A stretch of DNA of 64,000 bases from contig VGYC01000004.1 in assembly GCA_016873095.1 (NCBI GenBank), positions 27,067 to 91,066 on the forward strand, read 5' to 3'. The notes beneath the pieces were generated by a model. That model was not told the DNA's origin, ran no database searches, and was given only the letters and a program-made list of their open reading frames with translations. This DNA is from Planctomycetota bacterium. Lineage in GTDB: Bacteria; Planctomycetota; Planctomycetia; Gemmatales; Gemmataceae. Of the stretch, positions 10,225-20,027 are shown piece after piece; within the stretch, counting starts at the first letter, position 1; the number at the start of each line of letters is the position of its first letter. A program made the position numbers and the translations under genes.

Positions 10225-11900
10225 AACGAGCCGACGTCTGCTATCTCACGGTCTTGCTCGTTTCGGCGCTACTCTTCTTCATCCCCAACCTGGGCCGCGT
10301 GCATCTGTTTGACTGGGATGAGATCAACTTTGCCGAGTCGGCGCGCGAGATGATCGTCACGGGCGATTACGCCCGGGTGCGCATCAACTTTCAACCGTTC
10401 TGGGAGAAGCCGCCGTTCTTTCTGTGGCTGCAATGTCTCTGCATGAACGTCTTCGGCATCGGCGAGTTCGCCGCGCGGCTGCCGAACGCGATCTTTGGCG
10501 TCCTTACGCTCCTTACCCTGTACTGGATCGGCAAACGCAGCGTCGGTCGCCGTTTCGGCTTCATCTGGGGAGTATGCTATCTCGGCTCGTTTCTGCCTCA
10601 TATGTATTTCAAGTCGGGCATCATCGATCCGGTGTTCAATTACTTCATCTTCCTGGGCATCTATGTCGCCTATCGGGCCATCCAGGATGACGCGAAGAGC
10701 CCCGCGCAGCTGGCGCTGCTCTCCGGCGCGCTGATCGGGCTGGCCAACTTGACCAAGGGCCCTGTGGGGCTGTTGATCTTCATGTTGACCATGACCGCGT
10801 ACTGGCTGGCGCTGCGTTGCAAGAGAATCGTCAGCCTCTGGACCATGCTGGCTTTTGCCCTGTCCTTCACCCTGGTCTCATTCTTGTGGTTCGGCATGGA
10901 AGTGCTGCAACATGGGCCCTGGTTCGTGATCGAGTTCATCAAGTACCAGATCGAGTTGTTTGCCACGCCGGTGGCCGGGCACAAGCAACCCATCTATTAC
11001 CACTTCGTGGTCGTGTTCATCGGTTGCTTTCCCATGTCGATCCTGGCCCTGCCGTGCCTGCTCAACCGCAGCAGGGACGGCGACGACGCGCTCATGGGAC
11101 TGATGCGATTGCTGTTCTGGGTCGTGATGATCCTGTTCACGATCGTCTCCACGAAGATTCTGCATTATTCATCCATGTCGTATCTGCCGCTGTCGTATCT
11201 CGCCAGCGTCTATATCCACCGCCTGGTGACGGCGCGCGAAGAACTGGCACGCTACGTGTTTCGCTTGCTGGCGTTGACCGGCGTGTCGATCTGCGTCATT
11301 CTGGTGGCGGCGCCGCTGGCCGTTTACCGAAGCGACCTGCTGATTCCCTACCTCAGGCACGAATTCCTCGTCGCCTGCTTGCAATCGCAGGTCACCTGGC
11401 AAGGCTACGAGTTTCTGGTGGGTCCGCTCTACCTGCTCGCGCTGGTGACTGCGCTCATTCTGCTGATGCGCCGGCACATCACGCAAGGGCTGCTGGCGCT
11501 GCTCTACTCGACGGCAACTTGCATGGCCCTGTTTCTGCTGACCATGATGCCGATTATCGACGCTTACTATCAGGCCCCGGCGATCAACTTCTACAAGAGC
11601 ATGGCGGGACGGGACGTTTACGTCTTGCCGGTGGGCTTCAAGAGTTATGCCCACTATTTCTATTTCCAAAAGCCTCGCCGAACGGAACATGGAGACCAGG
11701 AGGAGCGCTACCTGTTGACCGGCAACATCGACAAGCCGGCTTACTTCGTCACCAAGGCCAACAACCGGGACTTTCCGAAGGCCAATCCGGGCTGCCGGCT
11801 ATTGAAGCGCGAAGGCGGCTACCTGTTCTATAGCCGGATGCCCACAAGAGAGCTCGTTAGCCGCGGCGAGCGCTCCTCCGCAACCCGTTCGGGCCCTTGA
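10194..11900 (+). CDS. ArnT/PMT-like (GT39/GT83) membrane glycosyltransferase
   Basis: About 568 residues with roughly 11-12 membrane spans. The N-terminal block LFDWDEINFAESAREMIVTGDY, with the acidic DE pair in the first periplasmic loop, FQPFWEKPPFFLWLQ and LPNAIFGVLTLL are the signature of the ArnT/dolichyl-phosphate-mannose protein mannosyltransferase superfamily, which moves a sugar from a polyprenyl phosphate. The open frame runs upstream to 10047, but the hydrophobic core begins after 10194, where TTG follows GGAG by eight bases; this start overlaps the GT2 gene by 31 bases. The start is therefore inferred. The C-terminal 130 residues form a soluble periplasmic domain. Confidence 0.82.
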   Translation: METPDQPLGLKRADVCYLTVLLVSALLFFIPNLGRVHLFDWDEINFAESAREMIVTGDYARVRINFQPFWEKPPFFLWLQCLCMNVFGIGEFAARLPNAIFGVLTLLTLYWIGKRSVGRRFGFIWGVCYLGSFLPHMYFKSGIIDPVFNYFIFLGIYVAYRAIQDDAKSPAQLALLSGALIGLANLTKGPVGLLIFMLTMTAYWLALRCKRIVSLWTMLAFALSFTLVSFLWFGMEVLQHGPWFVIEFIKYQIELFATPVAGHKQPIYYHFVVVFIGCFPMSILALPCLLNRSRDGDDALMGLMRLLFWVVMILFTIVSTKILHYSSMSYLPLSYLASVYIHRLVTAREELARYVFRLLALTGVSICVILVAAPLAVYRSDLLIPYLRHEFLVACLQSQVTWQGYEFLVGPLYLLALVTALILLMRRHITQGLLALLYSTATCMALFLLTMMPIIDAYYQAPAINFYKSMAGRDVYVLPVGFKSYAHYFYFQKPRRTEHGDQEERYLLTGNIDKPAYFVTKANNRDFPKANPGCRLLKREGGYLFYSRMPTRELVSRGERSSATRSGP

Positions 11901-11988
11901 GCCGATGCTGTTCTCGCCATGCTGGCGTTGCTCGACTCCCATTTGCGGCTATTATGTATGAATGTCCTCCAATCGAAATTGCACCGCC

Positions 11989-13401
<1,413 letters not shown>

Positions 13402-13436
13402 TGCCAGTCCACATCGGCAGCCGGATTGAGTCTTTG

Positions 13437-14594
13437 TCAAGCCACCACGACCATGTCACGCCCGTAACTTGAGAGCAGCTCCGCGCCGTCATCCGTGACC
13501 ACCACGTTATCGATGATACGTGCACCGAGCCGCTCGTCGCCGAGGAAGACCGGCGGCTCGACGCTGACCACCATGCTGGTCTGGAGCGTGTAGGTGCTGC
13601 CGCCGAACATGTGGATGGGTTCGCCCCAGGTGGGCGGAAAGCCGGGCGCCAGGCCGTAGCCGCTGGTGTGCACACGGCCATGGTCGAGGCCCGATTCCTG
13701 GATGACGCGCCTGGCGGCCTCGTGGGGAATCACGGCAGGTACGCCGCCGCGAATCTGGGCGATGCAGGCATCGGCGGCCGCGCGAACCAGGGTATACAGC
13801 TCGCGCATCCTGGGCGTGGGCGGGCCGATGCAGAACTGGCGACCGATCGTGGCCGTGTAGCGCTTGCAGGTCGCGCCATACTCGATGTTGCCGAAATCGC
13901 CGCGCCGCAGGCGGCGCTCCGTGGGTGCTCCATGGCTGAAGCACGAGCGTTCGCCCGAGACGAGATTGATGGGGCTCGCCGCCAGGCCGCTGCCGGCGGT
14001 GAGCAGGGCATGATGGACCTCTCCAGCCAGTTCCAGTTCACTGACGCCTTCGCGCAAGGCTCTGGCGAAGACGGTCATGGCCGCATCGGCTCTGCGGCCG
14101 GCCTCGCGGATGTACTCGAGCTCGGGCGCTGATTTCACCAGTGTCAGGTCATGGACCAGGTTGGTCGGCTCAGCAACGAGTGCCTTGCCGAGCAATTCCT
14201 GGATCCGGGCATAATGGTGCGGATGCAGATAGTAGGCCGGGACTTCCATGCCGACGCGGGCGCTCCGCAGATCGAGCGCTGCCGCCAGCCGTGCAAATGC
14301 CTCGACCGGATCTTCGGGTTCAGGGCCGCCGAATGTGTGGATCTCATCCACCAGGGCATCGTCCCGGAACTCGTTGCGTTCCCCTTCGCGCGTCAGGATC
14401 GTGAGAGGTCCGGGCCTGGCCGAGAGCGGCAGGCACTGAAACTCCTGGTAGCTCTTCGCATCCGATCCCGTCAGCCAGCGGATCGACACCGGATGGAAGA
14501 GCAGCAGCCAGTCCAGGCCGGCCCGGCCGATGGCATCGCGCGCCCGCGCCCGCCGACCGGCAAACTCTTCCGCGGAGAAATCGTGCTTCGACAT
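13437..14594 (-). CDS. M24-family peptidase-like protein (creatinase/ectoine hydrolase-like subgroup)
   Basis: 385 residues. Residues 1-150 form the creatinase-type N-terminal domain (GLDWLLLFHPVSIRWLTGSDAKSYQEFQCL) and residues 160-380 the pita-bread M24 fold. The usual metal ligands of aminopeptidase P/methionine aminopeptidase are not in place: the first Asp region reads NIEYGATCKRYTAT and the His motif reads SGYGLAPGFPPTWGE. That is the pattern of non-metal members such as creatinase or DoeA, so a C-N hydrolase acting on a small compound is more likely than a peptidase. Divergent from an MFS transporter 105 bases away, which may import its substrate. Confidence 0.75.
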   Translation of the reverse strand: MSKHDFSAEEFAGRRARARDAIGRAGLDWLLLFHPVSIRWLTGSDAKSYQEFQCLPLSARPGPLTILTREGERNEFRDDALVDEIHTFGGPEPEDPVEAFARLAAALDLRSARVGMEVPAYYLHPHHYARIQELLGKALVAEPTNLVHDLTLVKSAPELEYIREAGRRADAAMTVFARALREGVSELELAGEVHHALLTAGSGLAASPINLVSGERSCFSHGAPTERRLRRGDFGNIEYGATCKRYTATIGRQFCIGPPTPRMRELYTLVRAAADACIAQIRGGVPAVIPHEAARRVIQESGLDHGRVHTSGYGLAPGFPPTWGEPIHMFGGSTYTLQTSMVVSVEPPVFLGDERLGARIIDNVVVTDDGAELLSSYGRDMVVVA

Positions 14595-14699
14595 GGGTTT
14601 CTTTCAAATAGCGTGGTCGCATTCGTGAAGGCAGTCATACCTTATGACATTGTCGGATGCCGTAGCAGCTGGACTTTCTCCATTAGCGAGTGCCCTTTG
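14595..14699. other. divergent promoter region between M24-like gene and MFS gene
   Basis: 105 bases, less GC-rich than its surroundings, that must hold promoters for both divergent genes. No hexamer pair is good enough to name. Confidence 0.35.
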
Positions 14700-15974
14700 A
14701 TGTCGTTATCTCACGACGAGCACCAGCCCACCATACATCGCTGGCTCATCGTCTGCATGTTGATGGGTTTCACGTTCCTGGGACATTTCAATCGCGTCAG
14801 CATTTCAGTCGCGGGCAACGAGCGCTTCATCGGTCCGAACGGCATGAGCAACGAGCAGATGGGCATGGTCTATTCCGCCTTTCTGCTGGTGTACACGATC
14901 TGCATGTTGCCTGGCGGCTGGGTGATCGACCGTATCGGGCCGAGGCTGGCTCTGACGGGTATGGGACTCGGCATGGGGTTTTGCGTCATCCTCACCGGCG
15001 CGCTGGGCTGGCTGGCGTTGCCCATCGTGTCGCTGTGGTTGCCGCTGCTGGCGATTCGTGGCTGTGCAGGGGTCGTGAGCGTGCCGCTGCATCCCGGGGC
15101 AGCGCGCAGCGTATCCTTGTGGGTGCCGCTGGCCGATCGTGCCACGGCCAATGGCCTGGTGACAGCTGGCGCACTTGTTGGCATCGCCTTGACCTATCCG
15201 CTTTTCGGCATGCTCATGGACTGGCTCGACTGGCCGCTGGCGTTCGTCGTCTGCGGCGCAACCATGATGCTGTTTGCACTTGTGTGGTGGCGACTGGCTG
15301 CCGATCCTCCGGCCGAACGAGGCCTCAATGTCACACCTGGACAGGTCATCGCGCGTACGCGAACAAGCAGCGCCGAGGTATTCGAACTGTTGCGCAATCG
15401 GAGCCTCGTTCTGTTGACGCTCAGCTATGCGATGCTCAGTTACTTCCAGTATCTGTTCTTCTACTGGATCGAGCATTACTTCGAGAAGGAACTCCATCTA
15501 CCCGTTACCGCGAGCCGGCGGGCCGCCTTCACTGTGACGATGGCGATGGCCTTCGGCATGGCGTTCGGCGGGTATGGCACCGACTACCTGTGCCGCAGAT
15601 TCGGACGTCGCCAGGGTTGTCGGGCCATGGCGCTCACCGGCATGGGCTTGAGCGCACTTTTCGGGTGGCAGGGCGTTTCGGCACAGGATCCCAGCCATGT
15701 CGTCGTGCTCTTTGCACTGGCGCTGGGATCGCTTGGGCTGTGCGAAGGCATCTTCTGGACGACGGCACCAGTTCTTGGCGTGCGCAACGGCGGCCTGGCA
15801 TGCGCCTTCCTGAACACCATCGGCAATGCCGGCGGATTGCTGGCGCCGGTGTTGACACCATGGATCGGTGAGCAATACGGCTGGACCGCCGCCATCGCCG
15901 TGGCGTGCCTTGTTTGTGCCGCGGGCGCTCTGTTATGGCTGGTGATCGACACCCAGCCAGCGGATCGATGCTGA
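14700..15974 (+). CDS. MFS transporter, ACS (anion:cation symporter)-like
   Basis: 424 residues from ATG 14700 (MSLSHDEHQPTIHRW). Twelve membrane segments are visible; the loop 2-3 motif is GGWVIDRIGPRLALTGMG and the first helix region HFNRVSISVAGNERF corresponds to the ACS-family 'DR.n.s.A' signature. ACS members bring organic anions such as hexuronates, galactonate or phthalate into the cell with protons. The long open frame upstream of 14700 is the shadow of the divergent M24-like gene. The neighbouring hydrolase may process the substrate. Confidence 0.85.
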   Translation: MSLSHDEHQPTIHRWLIVCMLMGFTFLGHFNRVSISVAGNERFIGPNGMSNEQMGMVYSAFLLVYTICMLPGGWVIDRIGPRLALTGMGLGMGFCVILTGALGWLALPIVSLWLPLLAIRGCAGVVSVPLHPGAARSVSLWVPLADRATANGLVTAGALVGIALTYPLFGMLMDWLDWPLAFVVCGATMMLFALVWWRLAADPPAERGLNVTPGQVIARTRTSSAEVFELLRNRSLVLLTLSYAMLSYFQYLFFYWIEHYFEKELHLPVTASRRAAFTVTMAMAFGMAFGGYGTDYLCRRFGRRQGCRAMALTGMGLSALFGWQGVSAQDPSHVVVLFALALGSLGLCEGIFWTTAPVLGVRNGGLACAFLNTIGNAGGLLAPVLTPWIGEQYGWTAAIAVACLVCAAGALLWLVIDTQPADRC

Positions 15975-16001
15975 GTGACGTGTGCGGCTCGTTTTGGTAG
16001 C

Positions 16002-17099
16002 TCAACCCGGGTCCCTGAGCGCGACAAAGGTCAGCGCGCGATAATCGTCGCGCTCGAAGAGCACGCCGATCCGGCCGTCTGGGAGCGTGGCCAGGCAGGA
16101 GTACGCAGCCGCGCCCTCGTGGATCAGCATGCTTTCGGGCCAGGTCTTGCCATCGTCGTGGCTGAGGCGGATGGTCAGGCGTTCGCGCTTGCGAGTAGAC
16201 GCCGGATTGCTGAAGACCAGACTCTTGCCGTGGCGATGCAGGCTACCCTGGCAGATCGGCTCGATCAAGGCATCGTCGTAGCGCGAGTCCGACCAGGTTT
16301 GCCCACCGTCCTTGCTGAAGGCGACGGCGCGGCGTCGCGACCTGTCCTTGTCGCCGTGGTAGTTGCGCATGTTGAGCATCAAGGAGCTGTCCCCAAGCTC
16401 GACGACCTGGCATTCGTTGGTGAACGGTCCAGCAGCACCGCCAAGCTGCCAGGTCTTGCCGTGATCGTCGCTGTAGATGATGTGCGAGTGGTAACCGGCG
16501 TTGCCGGGCTGCGCTTTCACCTTGTGATCGCAGGGGATGACCAGCCGGCCCGCGAAGTTCCCCTTCGCAAGCTGGATGCCGACGCCGGGGCCGGTGGCGA
16601 CCCAGCTCCAGCCGGGCCTCGTCACCGCGGCGGTGATGTTTACCGGCCTTGCCCATGTCTTGCCGTCGTCCCTGCTGTGCGTGACGAAGACAGCGCGGTT
16701 GTCGCGGCAGAACGGCAACCAGATGACGCCGGTGTCGCGATCGACGACCGGGCACGGATTGCCGATGGTGATCTTGGCGGTGTCGCCTGCCTCGTAGACA
16801 AGTTCCAGAGGACCCCAGGTCTTGCCACCGTCGCCGCTGCGCTTGAGGACCAGATCGACGTCGCCATGGTCCGACCGGCTGGTCTTGCGGCCCTCGCAAA
16901 AGGCAAGCAACGTCCCCTTGGGCGTGACGAGTAGCGACGGAATGCGGAAGGTATGATAGCCTTCCTTGCCGCTGACGAAGACATCTATGTCCGTTGCAGG
17001 ATTGCCGTCGCCGGATGCGTCCGCGCGCGTCAGCACCATCACGACAGGAACAAGTGCGTGCGTCAAGGCAACTGCCCAGAACTTGCGATGGTTTTTCAT
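16002..17099 (-). CDS. secreted exo-alpha-sialidase (GH33-like BNR protein)
   Basis: 365 residues from the ATG at 17099 (MKNHRKFWAVALTHAL), with a signal peptide. The FRIP-type motif YHTFRIPSLLVTP is at about residue 46 and four Asp-box repeats follow (SGDGGKTWG, SRDDGKTWA, SDDHGKTWQ, SKDGGQTWS) plus SHDDGKTWP. These define the six-bladed sialidase propeller; a catalytic-site-like GRKTSRSDHGDVDLVLKRS arginine segment is present. It would remove terminal sialic acid from glycans outside the cell. Immediately downstream of a duplicated 3' end of glgC. Confidence 0.88.
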   Translation of the reverse strand: MKNHRKFWAVALTHALVPVVMVLTRADASGDGNPATDIDVFVSGKEGYHTFRIPSLLVTPKGTLLAFCEGRKTSRSDHGDVDLVLKRSGDGGKTWGPLELVYEAGDTAKITIGNPCPVVDRDTGVIWLPFCRDNRAVFVTHSRDDGKTWARPVNITAAVTRPGWSWVATGPGVGIQLAKGNFAGRLVIPCDHKVKAQPGNAGYHSHIIYSDDHGKTWQLGGAAGPFTNECQVVELGDSSLMLNMRNYHGDKDRSRRRAVAFSKDGGQTWSDSRYDDALIEPICQGSLHRHGKSLVFSNPASTRKRERLTIRLSHDDGKTWPESMLIHEGAAAYSCLATLPDGRIGVLFERDDYRALTFVALRDPG

Positions 17100-17155
17100 G
17101 TGGCATCCCGGATTGCTTCGGCTCCGCTCCCCTGACGCAAGCAAACGCGCGTCAG

Positions 17156-17226
17156 ATCACGGTCCCGTCCAGCACGACGGCTCCCTTGGGGATGACGACG
17201 ATGCCGTCGCGGATGACGTAGTTCTT
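17156..17226 (-). repeat. 71-bp direct repeat: duplicated 3' end of glgC (copy 1)
   Basis: These 71 bases are identical to 18557-18627, the end of the live glgC gene. The match extends a few bases further with one mismatch and includes the stop codon. The copy encodes the last 23 residues (ending AVVLDGTVI). The two copies are 1401 bases apart and bracket the serpin pseudogene. Confidence 0.9.
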
Positions 17227-17301
17227 GTATCGAGAAGGGGGTGGCAACGCAATGAATCTTTCGTTGCCGGCAAAAGCCGCGTCTTGAGAACAACGATACG
17301 G

Positions 17302-18531
17302 TCAACGCTTGGCAGCTTTCGGCCGTGGCGCTGCGCCCTCGCTTGGGTCCATCACCCGGCCGCCGCAAAGGATGAAATGGTCACTGCGGCGCACGATCAG
17401 GAACAGGAAAGGGTGATCCGCGCGGAAGCTTGGCGGCTCCTTTGGTGGATCCTTTTCAGCGGCCTTTTTGTCGACCACGATGGCCGTGATCGCCGCCGCT
17501 TTGGTTCCTTCTTCGGTGACGTCCACGTAGGTTTTTTGCCTGGCATCCGACACATGAAGATCGCCTGCCGGCCATACCTGAAAGGTCTGCCTGGCCGCGC
17601 GCGAATACCGTCTTCATGCCGAGTCTGGCAAGCATGTCGTTGAGCTTAATCTCCGTAGCGATACGAAACCGTGGCAGATGGACGCGCACCTCCGGTTCCA
17701 TTTTGAGGCTCTTGATTGCCTCCACGCATCGCGCCGCCGACAGCCGTTTTTCCATGTCGGCCAAGCCCTTGACATTGTTGGGTAGGACAAGGACCATTGC
17801 CAAATCGCCACCCTTGTAAGGCAACTCGAGGACCTGGTGGTCCTTGGCTTCCGCGTAGCGAAACGAGCCGACGACATACATCAAGGGAACTTTGACAGCA
17901 TCAGTGTCATCACGATAGAAATTCAGCAAGTGTGTACCGCGCGCGTAGAAGGGCTCTTGCCAGAAGCCGTTGAAATAGAAAGCATTCGCCAGGACCAGGA
18001 CCGTGAGCGGCTGTAGTTGACCGGGTTGCAGCAAGTCCTTGATCATGCCGCGAGTCTGCTTGGCCCCCCAGGCGTTGATGGCCTCGCGGGCTTGTTCGGG
18101 ATTGGCGGCAAAATCAGTTTCATGGAAGCCGGCTCGATAGGAGTTGTTCATGATTCCCAGAAAGTCGGGTCGCCAGCCAAAGTCCTTCTGTCCCCAGAGA
18201 GCATTGGCCATCGCGAGCTGAAAGTCGCCCTTCTTCGTCGCTGCGTCAAGTTCGTGGATCAGCCCGGAATTGGCGGCTGCCAGCTTTTCCGCCGATAGCT
18301 TCAGGTGCCGGGCGCGTCCTTGGCGAGGAGAGGATACAGATCCATTGCCAGGCGGTTGTTGCTTTCCACCAGCGCTTCCCGGTCCGCGGCGGGAACCGGC
18401 GCTCGTTTTTCCGCGCGGTTTTTGCCATCGTCAGCGACCTTGTCTTCGGGCTTGCCGCGCCCTTTCGAGCAGCCGAATATTGCGATCCAGCAGGCCACAA
18501 TACCGAACAAAGCGGCACGCTTTAGATCCAT
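17302..18531 (-). pseudogene. serpin-family protease inhibitor lipoprotein, disrupted
   Basis: Three frames together make one serpin. The start (MDLKRAALFG) has a lipoprotein signal (IAIFGC) and the serpin N-terminus ALVESNNRLAMDLYPLLAKDAPG, then reaches a stop at 18301. The second frame resumes at KLSAEKLAAANSGLIHEL and runs through MANALWGQKDFGW, NAFYFNGFW and ELPYKGGDLAMVLVLP; about 40 residues (the NLFFSPYSIS region) are missing between the two. Near 17570 an extra base shifts frame again, after GMAG, before VDVTEEGTKAAAITAI (the inhibitory hinge) and HPFLFLIVRRSDHFILCGGRVMDP. Two lesions argue for decay rather than a sequencing error. It lies between the direct repeats at 17156 and 18557. 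Confidence 0.85.
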
Positions 18532-18552
18532 GGCTTGACTCCTTCGCGACCA

Positions 18553-19845
18553 TCAAATCACGGTCCCGTCCAGCACGACGGCTCCCTTGGGGATGACGAC
18601 GATGCCGTCGCGGATGACGTAGTTCTTCCCCTCGGCATCGCGGACCTTTTCTTGATTGACGATGCGGACATTGGCGCCGATGCGGCAGTCCTTGTCGAGG
18701 ATGGCGTTTTCGATGACCGAGGCTTCGCCGATGCCGAGGTCGGGTACGCCGCGATGGCGGTTCTCCTGGCGCTGCCCGTCGGTCTCGAAATGGTCGGCGC
18801 CGATGATGACGGTGTCGCGGATGGCGGCGGCGCGACCGATGCGGGTGCGGACCCCGACGATGCAGCGCTCGATCTGGCAGTCCGCTTGCACGAGACAGCC
18901 ATCGCCCAGCAGGCAGTTCTTGACACGGGAGTTGACGACGCGCGAGGCCGGCAAGTAGCGCATGCGCGTGTAGATGACGCCCTCCGGGGCATGGAACTCG
19001 AACGGCGGATTATCGTCGGCCAGGGCCAGGTTGGCCTCGTGGTACGACTTCACCGTGCCCACATCTTCCCAGTAGCCATCGAACACGTGGGCTTGCACGT
19101 GCTGCTCCCGGATGCTGCGCGGGAAGATCTCCTTGCCGAAGTCGGCGGCCAGCGGCGGCGCGTTCAGCAGATGGAAAAGCGTGTCGCGCTTGAACAGGTA
19201 GATGCCCATGCTGGCCAGGAACACCCGTCCATCGCCGGCGCGCACGCTGTGCTGGCGCTCCAGCAACTCCGGCGACGTCTTCCAGGGCGCCTGCTCCGCT
19301 GCCGTCTTCGGCTTCTCGACGAAGCCGGTGATCCGTCCGCCATCGTCCAGCCGGACGATGCCAAAGCTTGACGCCTGTTCCGCCTTGACGGGCAGCACGG
19401 CAATGGTCACGTCGGCGCCGCTCTGGCGATGCGTGCGGAGAAGGTGGCGAAAATCCATGCGATAGATCTGGTCGCCGGAGAGGACAAGCACGTCGCGGCA
19501 GCCGTCCTCGTGCACGTAGCGGATGTTCTGCCGGACGGCGTCGGCGGTGCCCTGGTACCAGTCCGAGGCCGCCATCGTCTGCTGGGCGGCCAGAATCTCG
19601 ACGAAGCCACGGCTGAACGGATCGAACTTGTAGGTGTTGGCGATGTGCCGGTGCAGGCTCACGCTGAGAAACTGCGTGAGCACGTAAACGCGGTTGACAC
19701 CGCTGTTGATGCAGTTGCTGATAGGGATGTCGATGATGCGATACTTGCCGGCAATGGGCACGGCCGGCTTGCTGCGCAGCATCGTCAACGGATACAGCCG
19801 CGTGCCGCGTCCGCCGCCAAGGATCAAGCTCAACACATCTCGCAT
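18553..19845 (-). CDS. glgC: glucose-1-phosphate adenylyltransferase
   Basis: 430 residues, the usual length. ATP + glucose-1-phosphate gives ADP-glucose for glycogen synthesis. Motifs: [42 protein letters not shown] at residues 9-50 (nucleotide-binding signature), [31 protein letters not shown] with the catalytic Asp region, [27 protein letters not shown], and a C-terminal left-handed beta-helix. The 71-base 3' end is duplicated at 17156-17226. glgX lies about 180 bases upstream in the same orientation. Confidence 0.95.
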   Translation of the reverse strand: MRDVLSLILGGGRGTRLYPLTMLRSKPAVPIAGKYRIIDIPISNCINSGVNRVYVLTQFLSVSLHRHIANTYKFDPFSRGFVEILAAQQTMAASDWYQGTADAVRQNIRYVHEDGCRDVLVLSGDQIYRMDFRHLLRTHRQSGADVTIAVLPVKAEQASSFGIVRLDDGGRITGFVEKPKTAAEQAPWKTSPELLERQHSVRAGDGRVFLASMGIYLFKRDTLFHLLNAPPLAADFGKEIFPRSIREQHVQAHVFDGYWEDVGTVKSYHEANLALADDNPPFEFHAPEGVIYTRMRYLPASRVVNSRVKNCLLGDGCLVQADCQIERCIVGVRTRIGRAAAIRDTVIIGADHFETDGQRQENRHRGVPDLGIGEASVIENAILDKDCRIGANVRIVNQEKVRDAEGKNYVIRDGIVVIPKGAVVLDGTVI

Positions 19846-20027
19846 GGGGTACTCGTTCTGCTAAGGTTCTTGACCGGAGGCACCAAAAGTGCTTGCGTCC
19901 GTGGCCGGAGGCAACGGCAACGGCTCTTCGACCGTCGGCCTGGAAGCGTGAGCTTATCCGCCATGGCGAGGCTCCAGGTCTTTGCCCGCCATCATATCAG
20001 CATGGCAGTAGCCACCAAAAAGGGCGG

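Noticed and set aside
17456..18211. 251-residue frame as a complete stand-alone protein
   Set aside because: It lacks the N-terminus and the hinge of serpins; the neighbouring frames supply these, so it is the middle of a broken serpin gene.
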